In this document: in pieces, positions 25,688 through 33,602 of the stretch | Layout: the number at the start of each line of letters is the position of its first letter | Numbering within the stretch: position 1 is the stretch's first letter | Notes under the pieces: generated by a model | Told to the model about the DNA's origin: nothing | What the model saw: only the letters and a program-made list of their open reading frames with translations | Databases searched by the model: none | Assembly: GCF_020037015.1 (NCBI RefSeq) | Contig: NZ_JAIQDE010000002.1 | Coordinates: forward strand, 434,001-498,000 | Length of the DNA stretch: 64,000 nt | Reading direction: 5' to 3' | Source of the DNA: Corallococcus sp. AS-1-6 | GTDB taxonomy: Bacteria > Myxococcota > Myxococcia > Myxococcales > Myxococcaceae | Made by a program: the position numbers and the translations under genes

Positions 25688-28084
25688 ATGTGTCGCGCAC
25701 TGCTCGGCCTCTTCTGCGCCTGCGCCCTGGCCCTCGCCTCGTGCATGCCTGTGCTGGAAGGCCAGGATTACCACCTTGAAGGTCAGGAGGTGCGGCTTAC
25801 CCTCCTCCATACCTCTGACATCCACTCGCGGCTCGTCCCGTACGACTTCACGCCGCTGAAGACAGACCAGGACCTGGAACTCATCCCGGAGGCCGGTCCG
25901 TTCGGCGGTGCCACGCGCATCGCGTCCATCCTCAAGCGCGAGCGCGCCAAGGGCGACCGCGTCCTGCACCTGGACTCCGGTGACTGCTTCCAGGGCGCGC
26001 CCATCTTCAACGTGAACACGGGCGAGGCGGAGTTCCGCTTCCTCTCCGAGTCCCGTCTGGACGCCGCCGTGGTGGGCAACCACGAGTTCGACGCGGGCGC
26101 GCTCAACTTCGTCCAGAAGGCGCGCAACTTCGCCAACTTCCCGCTGCTGGCCGCCAACTACTACTGGGACGACCCGAAGACGACCGGCACCAACGGCGCC
26201 TCCATGGTGACCAACCCCTACACCATCCGGACGGTGAAGGGCCTGCGGGTGGGCATCATCGGCATGGCGAACATCTCGTCGCTCAACTCCATCGTGGAGG
26301 GCGGCAACAGCCTGCAGGTGACGCCGCTGGAGCAGAACGAGGCCGCGCGCTCCTACGTGGAGCTGCTGCGTCCGGTGACGGACCTGATTGTCATCGTCAG
26401 CCACCTGGGCCTCACCGAGGACCAGGATCTCATCCAGGGCTACGAGGCCTACTATGAGTACGGCCGCGCCAAGCCCTTCATCAACCGCGCGCACGACGCG
26501 TGGAAGGTGCTGGAGTGGTTCGGGCCGGAAGGCAACGACAAGTCGGTGGTGCGCGTGCACATCGCGGGCGTCAGCGGCATGGACGTGGTCCTGGGCGGCC
26601 ACCTGCACGTGGTGCTCAACCCGCCGCAGTTGGTGACGGACCCCGCCGGACGCAAGGTCGTGCTGTCGCACTCGGGCGCGTTCGCCAAGTACGTGGGCCG
26701 CCTGGAGCTGGTCGTGAAGATGCCGAACCAGCGGGGCGAGGAGAACGGCGCCGAGGTCGTCAGCCAGGACTACCACGCGTTCCCGGTGGACGGCCTCTGG
26801 TGCAACGAGGCGATGCGCAAGTACCGCTTCGACGACAACATCTTCTGGGACCCGGGCGAGTTCATCAACGCGCCGGGCGTGCGCGAGGCCATGGTGGAGT
26901 GCGGCAAGCAGGAGGACGCGCAGACGACGGACCTGCTCATCCCGTACCTGCTGGGCATGGACGTGAAGCTGCAGCTCACCTCCATCTTCTCCTACGCGCC
27001 GCTGGACGTGCAGCGCCGCAACAACTCCAACGGCGGTGACAGCCCGCTGGGCAACATCGCCGCGGACTCCATGCGCAAGCGCAACCGCGTGGAGGCGGAG
27101 ATGGCGCTCACCAACTCCCTGGGCATCCGCGACAACCTCTACGCGGGCGTGGTGACGCAGGAGGCGATGTTCAACGTGTTCCCCTTCGAGAACACCATCA
27201 ACATCATGTACCTGTCCGGCGTGGAGATGCAGGAGATGTTCGACTTCGTCACCGAGCGCTCCGCGGAGCGCGGGTGCGTGAGCCAGGCGCAGATCTCCGG
27301 CGCCCGCTTCACCATGGACTGCGCCCAGGTGCAGCTCAACGACCTGCGCATCGCGTGCACGCCGGCCACGGTGGCCACGGACTGCCCCCAGGAGAACCGC
27401 GAGGGCCACGCGCCCTGGACCTGCCTGGAGGACACCGCCGGTTCGCGCTGCTGGGCGCACACGGGCATCGACATCGAGATCAACGGCAAGCCGCTGGACA
27501 CCAACGGCACCTACAAGGTCGCGGTGAACGACTACATCGCCAAGGGCGGCTCCGGCTTCACGGTGCTCAAGCGCAACACCACGCGCATCGAGACGGGCAT
27601 CAGCCTGCGCGACTCGCTCATCGGCTACATGCAGGGCTTCTGCAACTGCGACGACCTGCTCAACGGCCGCGAGACGTCCAGCAACGGCACGCGCTGCGGG
27701 TCGCTGGTCGGCGGCAAGTGGACGGTGGACGAGAAGACGCTGAACTCCTGCAAGGTGTCCAAGGACTTCGAGCAGGGGCTCGACAGGACCGTGGGCAGTT
27801 GCTCGTGCCGGGACCTGCTCAAGGTGACGGACGACCCGAAGGAGCAGCCGGCGGCCATGGCCCGCTGCGGCCTGCCGGACATGACGAAGCAGGCCGCCGT
27901 GGAGCAGTGCGCGCTGCCCCAGGGCCCCTACACCGGCCGCTGCACCTGCCGGGACCTGCTGGTGGGCGGCAACCCCACCTGCGGCAACGTGACCAGCCAA
28001 CTGCGTTCGTTCTGTGAGAAGCCCACAGCCATGCCCATCGCGAGCGCCATCGAGGATGGCCGCATCGGGCGGAGGGTGAAGTGA
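25688..28084 (+). CDS. 5'-nucleotidase/UshA-like metallophosphatase lipoprotein with Cys-rich C-terminal repeats
   Basis: 798 residues. The lipoprotein signal ends at a lipobox (LALASC). The metallophosphatase domain (about 36-400) has LLHTSDIHSRL, LDSGDCFQG, VVGNHEFDAG, VIVSHLG and GGHLHVVLNP, so all metal-site motifs are present. The 5'-nucleotidase C-terminal domain (about 440-640) has SPLGNIAADSM and SGVEMQEMFDFV. Beyond the usual end there are about 150 residues with three CxC-x-DLL motifs (residues near 651, 704, 751: CNCDDLL, CSCRDLL, CTCRDLL), likely a disulphide-bonded repeat domain. It is followed by a lipoprotein gene with a 1-base overlap. It probably releases phosphate from nucleotides at the cell surface. 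Confidence 0.9.
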   Translation: MCRALLGLFCACALALASCMPVLEGQDYHLEGQEVRLTLLHTSDIHSRLVPYDFTPLKTDQDLELIPEAGPFGGATRIASILKRERAKGDRVLHLDSGDCFQGAPIFNVNTGEAEFRFLSESRLDAAVVGNHEFDAGALNFVQKARNFANFPLLAANYYWDDPKTTGTNGASMVTNPYTIRTVKGLRVGIIGMANISSLNSIVEGGNSLQVTPLEQNEAARSYVELLRPVTDLIVIVSHLGLTEDQDLIQGYEAYYEYGRAKPFINRAHDAWKVLEWFGPEGNDKSVVRVHIAGVSGMDVVLGGHLHVVLNPPQLVTDPAGRKVVLSHSGAFAKYVGRLELVVKMPNQRGEENGAEVVSQDYHAFPVDGLWCNEAMRKYRFDDNIFWDPGEFINAPGVREAMVECGKQEDAQTTDLLIPYLLGMDVKLQLTSIFSYAPLDVQRRNNSNGGDSPLGNIAADSMRKRNRVEAEMALTNSLGIRDNLYAGVVTQEAMFNVFPFENTINIMYLSGVEMQEMFDFVTERSAERGCVSQAQISGARFTMDCAQVQLNDLRIACTPATVATDCPQENREGHAPWTCLEDTAGSRCWAHTGIDIEINGKPLDTNGTYKVAVNDYIAKGGSGFTVLKRNTTRIETGISLRDSLIGYMQGFCNCDDLLNGRETSSNGTRCGSLVGGKWTVDEKTLNSCKVSKDFEQGLDRTVGSCSCRDLLKVTDDPKEQPAAMARCGLPDMTKQAAVEQCALPQGPYTGRCTCRDLLVGGNPTCGNVTSQLRSFCEKPTAMPIASAIEDGRIGRRVK

Positions 28085-30066
28085 TGAAGCGGCTCTTCCT
28101 GCTGTCCACGCTGGCCCTGGCGGCCGGCTGCTACACGAAGGAGTCCGAGGCGCCCACCGGGCTCACCTCCTTCCGCGTGGAGGTGACCAGCATCACCACC
28201 GCGGGCTCGCCCGGGACGCTGCTGCCGGTGGTGAACGCCTGCGCGGCGAAGTACGGCAACGACCAGGCGGCGGTGCCGCCGGAGATGCGCGGCACGGCGG
28301 ACTGCCCCTACACCCTGCCCCGCGGGGACGTGGACATCGGCCTGTCCATCACCGCGCTGGACGGCCTGGGCGGGGAGATGACGTCCTTCAACGGGCCGGT
28401 GTCCTTCCGGATCATCCCGGGCGACCTGACCGGTGAGTACCGCCACCGCTGGGCGCAGCTCACCAACGGCAAGGGCACCGGCAGCGTGCGCGTGGCCCAC
28501 CTGTACGGCGAGACGCACGTCTGGGTGCAGGACCAGGACCTGGAGCTGCTCTACGCGGACGGCGGCGTCGTGGGCGACCTGTCCCAACTGCCCCAGGAGC
28601 CGGCCACGCGCACCCTCGCGACCGGCCTGTCCCCGGGCATCCGCTTCGAGGAGCCGTCGCTCGCCACCATCAACCTGCCGGAGGGCGGCTCGGAGACGAG
28701 CGTCTTCACCAAGCAGTTCATGCGCGTGGGCCGCAACCCGGAGTCCGGCGAGCCGCTGACGCAGAACTGCGACCCGTCCGACCCGAACAACGGCAAGCAG
28801 ATGATGCTGCTGGTGACGGGCACGGACTCCAGCGGCTTCTACGTCACGGACATGACGGCCTGCCGCGTGCTGGAGAAGAGCGTCGCGGGCGCCAACGTCC
28901 AGACGGCGGAGCCGGACGGCTACAACCCCGGCCGCTTCAACAGCATCTACATCTACAACTACTCCTTCCCGGAGGGGCTGGACTCCGGCGACCTGCTCTG
29001 GACGCTGTCCGGCACGGTGGCGGAGTTCACCAACACCACGCAGATGAGCTTCCCCGCGTGGACGCTGCGGGAGAACGTGCGCCTCCTGCCGCAGGACCAG
29101 TGGAACAAGTACCTGGACCAGGTGCCGCCCGTGGAGGTCAACGGCCGGCTGTGCGGCTACAGCAACTCGCCGTACCTGGACGACATCCTGTGCGGCTACA
29201 GCTACAAGAACTACAAGATGGAGAGCCTGGAGTCCTCCCTGGTGAAGCTGCGCCGGGTGAAGTTCCCCAAGGTCTTCCGCAACTGCGACGCCAACGGCAA
29301 CAACGACATGCCCATGTTCTGCCCGGTGGGCAGCAGCGCGTCGCGCACCTGGCAGAACTGCTTCGAGGAGCCGCCGGATGATCCGGACCTGCCGGAGCGC
29401 AAGTGCGTCATCGACTGCACGCTGGGCATTGGCGAGTACGCCGGCACCATCTGCGCGGAGAAGACGACGTACACGAACTTCGGTCAGTTCGTGGTGGAGA
29501 TGAACGCCACCGGCCCGGCGTCCCTGGGCATGGACGAGTCCGTCCCCGGCCGCATCATGAACGTCAACGTGGGCACCACGTCCGTGCGGCCGGACAAGGC
29601 GCTGCCCGCGGGCTACCGGATGAACATCATCTGCACCCAGCCGGTGCGCGCGCGCTTCGGCGCGGTGAACGTGACGGCGGACCAGACGGACACGCTCATC
29701 CCGGCGGACACCCGCTACGAGTACACCCTGAAGGGCTCCGAGGTGACGGTCGCGCTGGTGCGCGACGCCGCCGCCACGGCCAACGCCGCCTGCAAGGTCG
29801 CGCCGGACACGCGCTCGCGCATCAGCCTGCAGATCAAGGACGCGGTGCCGGACCTGAACCCGGACTGCAACGAGAACGACGCCGACGCGGCGAAGGCGCT
29901 CCAGTGCAAGCAACTGCGGGCGGCCACCTTCGACGTCGTGGGTCACCTGAAGCACGTGGGTCCGGCGCGTCCGCGCTGGAACGTCCTGCCGAGAGACCAG
30001 GACGACCTGTGCTGCTACCCCGGGCCCGGGATGGAGTGCCCGAAGCCCATCAAGCCGTGCCCGTAG
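28084..30066 (+). CDS. Large Cys-rich lipoprotein of unknown function
   Basis: 660 residues. The lipobox is LALAAGC near residue 16, so this is an envelope lipoprotein. ATG at 28084 is preferred (GGAGGG 7 bases upstream); GTG at 28081 is the alternative. The sequence shows repeated beta-rich segments (VDIGLSITALDGLGGEMTSF) and about 20 Cys, mostly in the last 350 residues. One segment (SLVKLRRVKFPKVFRNCDAN) recalls OB-fold-like surface domains, but I do not assign it. The gene overlaps the upstream phosphatase by 1 base and lies 96 bases before a barrel gene. I infer a three-part surface complex. Confidence 0.8.
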   Translation: MKRLFLLSTLALAAGCYTKESEAPTGLTSFRVEVTSITTAGSPGTLLPVVNACAAKYGNDQAAVPPEMRGTADCPYTLPRGDVDIGLSITALDGLGGEMTSFNGPVSFRIIPGDLTGEYRHRWAQLTNGKGTGSVRVAHLYGETHVWVQDQDLELLYADGGVVGDLSQLPQEPATRTLATGLSPGIRFEEPSLATINLPEGGSETSVFTKQFMRVGRNPESGEPLTQNCDPSDPNNGKQMMLLVTGTDSSGFYVTDMTACRVLEKSVAGANVQTAEPDGYNPGRFNSIYIYNYSFPEGLDSGDLLWTLSGTVAEFTNTTQMSFPAWTLRENVRLLPQDQWNKYLDQVPPVEVNGRLCGYSNSPYLDDILCGYSYKNYKMESLESSLVKLRRVKFPKVFRNCDANGNNDMPMFCPVGSSASRTWQNCFEEPPDDPDLPERKCVIDCTLGIGEYAGTICAEKTTYTNFGQFVVEMNATGPASLGMDESVPGRIMNVNVGTTSVRPDKALPAGYRMNIICTQPVRARFGAVNVTADQTDTLIPADTRYEYTLKGSEVTVALVRDAAATANAACKVAPDTRSRISLQIKDAVPDLNPDCNENDADAAKALQCKQLRAATFDVVGHLKHVGPARPRWNVLPRDQDDLCCYPGPGMECPKPIKPCP

Positions 30067-30096
30067 TCGCCATTCACCTTTGACGAGTCGCATTGC

Positions 30097-30121
30097 GCGC
30101 CCCGGCCGAAAGCCGGGGCGC
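30097..30121 (+). repeat. GC-rich hairpin in the leader of the barrel gene
   Basis: The arms GCGCCCCGGC (30097-30106) and GCCGGGGCGC (30112-30121) flank a CGAAA loop. There is no T-tract, so it may act as an mRNA processing or stabilising element, or a weak terminator between the lipoprotein and barrel genes. Confidence 0.5.
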
Positions 30122-30162
30122 AGGGAGGAGCGGTCTCCCCCGGACCGCTTCCTGGAGGGACA

Positions 30163-31695
30163 TTGAAAACGTTGCAGACGCTGGCCCTGGCGGGCCTGAC
30201 AACCCTTTCCGCGCCCGCTTGGGCCGGGGACTTCGTGGACACCCGTTTGTCGTTCGTCTTCGCGGACGACAACGTGCTGGCGGGCGCGGGAGAGACGACT
30301 CCCAACAGCCCCAACGCGCGCTTTGGCGCGGGCAACCAGAACACGCAGTTCTACGACAACTTCAACACCCGGTTCTCCGGCTTCGAGTCGCTGTCGAACG
30401 TCGTGCTCTACAAGCGCATGCCGGCGTTCTTCGAGGGCCTCACCACGGAGGCGGCCCTCACGCTGCTGGTGCTGGAGCGCCCGTCCGGCGGTGTCGACAT
30501 CTTCGACAACTCCAGCTACGTGCGCCTGAACTACCAGCCGCCGGGCTGGGGTGAGAAGGAAGGCCTGTCGCTCACCGGCTTCCCGGTGTCCGCGGACCGC
30601 TTCCGTCTGGGCTATGCGTACCGCATCTCCTGGGGCGGCAGTTCCATCTTCACCAACCGCGCCACCGCGTCGGGTGTGCCGGGCGCCAAGTTCCAGGTGA
30701 CGCGCGACCGCTGGTACGCGTACGTGGGCGGCAAGACGGCGCTGGTGCTCAACGACCTCATCCTGGAGCAGGAGACGCTCTACGGCGTGATGGCGGGCGC
30801 GGGCTGGGACATCCTGGAGACGCTGCGCGTGGAGGCCGGCGGCGGCTACTTCCAGAAGGGCATCGTCCCGGGCCTGGCGAACCAGTCCATCGAGGCGGGC
30901 GTCAACTCGGCCGGCGTGTCCGCGCAGGTCGTCTACCACGTGGGCGTGCCGGTGGGCACGAGCGTGGACTTCCGGCTCTACAAGAACGACCCGGAAATCT
31001 ACCAGCGCTTCTTCGCGCCGGAGACGTACCCGGGCGGCCTGTCCTACTCCCTGTCGCTGGAGGGCAGCTACCTCACGCAGACGCTGCAGGACCCGGACAA
31101 GTTCGGCGCCACCAAGCCCCAGGGCGCCGTGGCGCTCGCCTTCCAGGGCCGCGCGAAGCTGAACCGCTTCCGCTTCAACGCGCTGGCGCTGGTGCGCAGC
31201 CTGTCCTTCATCCAGTTCGACGTGCCGGGCTTCCCCCCGTTCCAGGACTTCCCCACGGGTACGGTGCTGAAGCCCGAGGTCTTCGGCGCGGTGGGCGTGG
31301 ACTACAACATCGCGGACCTGCACCTGACGCCGGGCTTCATCATCGGCGCGCAGCAGCCGGCGTCCTTCCGCAGCCCGGTTCCGCTCGTGGGCGGCAGCAA
31401 CCCGCCCCCCGCCCTCACGGGCACGCGCACGGTGGTGGTGCGTGACGCCAACCAGTTGAGCATCCTGCCCAGCACCTGCGGCGGCACCAGCGCCTGCGAG
31501 GCGGAGCTCATCTGGTCCGCCAAGGCCACCTTCCGGTGGGACCTGTCGGAGACGGTCGCGGCCGTGGGTGAGGTCTACTACACGTACGACACCAACCGGA
31601 CCACGTTCGAGGACGACGTGACGGGCATCGCGCAGCCGAACTTCGAGAAGCCGCACGCGCTGGGCTTCAACACGCTGCTGCAGGCGCGCTTCTAG
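30163..31695 (+). CDS. Outer-membrane beta-barrel protein
   Basis: 510 residues from a TTG start. GGAGGG lies only 3 bases upstream, but the start gives a clean signal peptide (KTLQTLALAGLTTLSAPAWA). Alternating aromatic/polar strands run throughout (for example RWYAYVGGKTALVLNDLILE, GLSYSLSLEGSYLTQTLQ). The protein ends in Phe (NTLLQARF), typical for recognition by the BAM complex. It is probably a porin or large channel; no specific family is recognised. The final position after a surface phosphatase and a lipoprotein suggests uptake of the released product. A strong terminator follows. Confidence 0.85.
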   Translation: MKTLQTLALAGLTTLSAPAWAGDFVDTRLSFVFADDNVLAGAGETTPNSPNARFGAGNQNTQFYDNFNTRFSGFESLSNVVLYKRMPAFFEGLTTEAALTLLVLERPSGGVDIFDNSSYVRLNYQPPGWGEKEGLSLTGFPVSADRFRLGYAYRISWGGSSIFTNRATASGVPGAKFQVTRDRWYAYVGGKTALVLNDLILEQETLYGVMAGAGWDILETLRVEAGGGYFQKGIVPGLANQSIEAGVNSAGVSAQVVYHVGVPVGTSVDFRLYKNDPEIYQRFFAPETYPGGLSYSLSLEGSYLTQTLQDPDKFGATKPQGAVALAFQGRAKLNRFRFNALALVRSLSFIQFDVPGFPPFQDFPTGTVLKPEVFGAVGVDYNIADLHLTPGFIIGAQQPASFRSPVPLVGGSNPPPALTGTRTVVVRDANQLSILPSTCGGTSACEAELIWSAKATFRWDLSETVAAVGEVYYTYDTNRTTFEDDVTGIAQPNFEKPHALGFNTLLQARF

Positions 31696-31727
31696 AAGCC
31701 GCCCTGCCCTCTCCGGGCAGCTTCGCG

Positions 31728-31765
31728 GGGCCCGCCGTGCATCACGGCGGGCCCTTCGTGTTTCT
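31728..31765. terminator. Bidirectional rho-independent terminator
   Basis: A 12-base perfect stem, GGGCCCGCCGTG (31728-31739) and CACGGCGGGCCC (31743-31754), has a CAT loop and is followed by TTCGTGTTTCT. It separates the barrel gene (plus) from the ATPase gene (minus), whose stop codon lies at the edge of the T-rich tail. Confidence 0.88.
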
Positions 31766-33602
31766 AGAAGGCGGACGTCATCCGCACCACCTCGTCGAAG
31801 GCGGTGAGGCCCTGCGCCAGCTTGCGCACGGCGGCCTCGCGCAGCGTGCGCATGCCCCCGCGCCGCGCCGCCTGCACCAGGTGCTCGTGGGGCGCCTCGC
31901 GGGCGATGAGTTCGCGCACCTCGCGGTTGGTGGAGACGATTTCGAAGACGCCGGTGCGGCCGGAGAAGCCGGTGCCCCGGCAGCGCACGCACCCCGCCCC
32001 CCTGGACAGCTTCACGCCGCCGGGCAGGAGCGGCAGGGGCACCTCCAGGGCGAGCAGCTCGTCCGGCGTGAGCACCGCCTCCTCCGCGCAGTGCACGCAG
32101 ACGCGGCGCAAAAGGCGCTGGGCCATGACGCCCAGCAGGCTCTGCGCCAGGAGGAAGGCCGGCACGCCCAGGTCCTTCATGCGCGCCACCGCGCCCAGCG
32201 CGTCGTTGGTGTGCAGCGTGGAGAGCACCAGGTGGCCGGTGAGCGCGGCCTGGATGGCGTTCTCCGCCGTCTCCGCGTCGCGGATCTCTCCCACCATGAT
32301 GACGTCCGGGTCCTGGCGCAGGATGTGGCGCAGCGCCCCCGCGAAGTCCAGGCCCACCTTGGGCTGCACCTGCACCTGGTTGAAGGTGTCCCACACCATT
32401 TCGATGGGGTCTTCAATCGTGGTGACGTTGACGTCCGGCCCCGCCACCGCCTTGAGCGCGGAGTAGAGCGTCGTCGTCTTGCCGCTGCCCGTGGGGCCCG
32501 TCACCAGGATGAGGCCGTGGGGCTGGTCAATCCACGACTCGAAGTGGCCCTTCTCGTCCGGGTCGAAGCCCAACTGGGCGATGTCCTGCACCAGCGTCTC
32601 CGGGTCGAAGATGCGGATGACCACCTTCTCACCGAAGGCGGTGGGCAGCGTGGAGACGCGCAGCTCCACCTCGCGGCCATCGCGCTCCGTCTTGATGCGG
32701 CCGTCCTGGGGGCGGCGCTTCTCCGAGATGTCGATGCGCGAGAGCATCTTCACGCGCGACACGATGGGCGGGTGCACCTGCGCGGGCAGCGTGTAGACGG
32801 GGTGCAGCACGCCGTCGATGCGCAGGCGCACCACGGCGGTGGCCCGCTTGGGCTCGATGTGGATGTCCGACGCGCGATTGTCGAAGGCGTAGCGCAGGAG
32901 GTAGTCCACCGCCTGCACCACCGGCCGGTCGGACGCCTCCAGCTCCTGCGTGCCGCTGAGCGACACCAGTTGCTCGAAGTTGGCGATCTGCGCGTTCGCG
33001 CCGCCGAAGTCGTCCGCGGCCTTGGCCAGCGTGTTCTTGAAGCCGTAGATGTCCGCGATGGAGCGCAGGATGTCCGTCTTCGCGGACAGCACGGGCTCCA
33101 CCGGCTCGCCGGTGAGCCGGTGGAAGGACTCGAAGAGTTCGCGGTCGAAGGGGTTGGCCACCGCCACGCGCAGCCGCCCCTGCTCGGTGCGCTCCAGGGG
33201 CAGCAGCACGTGCTTCTGCGCGTAGGGCCGGGACACCGTGCGGGTGGCCAGCGCCATGTCCATCTTCAGCGGATCCAACTTCCGGTAGGCCAGCCCCGCG
33301 GCGCGCGCGGCGGCCTCCGTGACGCGGTCCTCGTCCAGCACGCCCCGCCCCCCCGGCGCCGGAATCTGGAAGGCCGCGACCACCTCCACGGGCGACACGT
33401 CATACCGGGCCGAGTCCTTGCCCGTCCCCCCCTGGGCCTTGAGGACGCGGGCGCGCGCGGCGGGCTCCCGCGCCTGCACCTCCTGCGCCTGCTGCGGGGT
33501 CAGCAGGCGCTGGGCGACCAGGGCCTCCAGGAGGAAGCCCAGGGTGAAGTCCGTGGCCGCGCGCGAGGGGCCGCTGCTTCCGGGGGGAGCCGCCTGGGTC
33601 AC
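31764..33602 (-). CDS. GspE/PilB-family secretion ATPase
   Basis: 612 residues from a GTG start overlapping the upstream stop by 4 bases. An N-terminal GspE-N/MshEN-like domain covers about 15-170 (VTEAAARAAGLAYRKLDP). The ATPase core has Walker A GPTGSGKTTTLYS, Asp box TIEDPIEMVWDTFNQ, Walker B GEIRDAETAENAIQAALTGH and His box STLHTND. A four-Cys zinc motif (CVHC...CVRC) follows. It powers assembly in type II secretion or type IV pili; no gspF/pilC, pilT or pseudopilin genes are near, so it is an orphan. It is coupled to the degenerate metzincin gene. Confidence 0.93.
   Translation of the reverse strand: MTQAAPPGSSGPSRAATDFTLGFLLEALVAQRLLTPQQAQEVQAREPAARARVLKAQGGTGKDSARYDVSPVEVVAAFQIPAPGGRGVLDEDRVTEAAARAAGLAYRKLDPLKMDMALATRTVSRPYAQKHVLLPLERTEQGRLRVAVANPFDRELFESFHRLTGEPVEPVLSAKTDILRSIADIYGFKNTLAKAADDFGGANAQIANFEQLVSLSGTQELEASDRPVVQAVDYLLRYAFDNRASDIHIEPKRATAVVRLRIDGVLHPVYTLPAQVHPPIVSRVKMLSRIDISEKRRPQDGRIKTERDGREVELRVSTLPTAFGEKVVIRIFDPETLVQDIAQLGFDPDEKGHFESWIDQPHGLILVTGPTGSGKTTTLYSALKAVAGPDVNVTTIEDPIEMVWDTFNQVQVQPKVGLDFAGALRHILRQDPDVIMVGEIRDAETAENAIQAALTGHLVLSTLHTNDALGAVARMKDLGVPAFLLAQSLLGVMAQRLLRRVCVHCAEEAVLTPDELLALEVPLPLLPGGVKLSRGAGCVRCRGTGFSGRTGVFEIVSTNREVRELIAREAPHEHLVQAARRGGMRTLREAAVRKLAQGLTAFDEVVRMTSAF

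Noticed and set aside
27928-32394. A 1488-codon open frame on the minus strand across the phosphatase, lipoprotein and barrel genes
   Set aside because: It is antisense to three genes with signal peptides and family motifs. Its translation is Arg/His/Gly-rich with no domain, typical of the complement of high-GC coding sequence.
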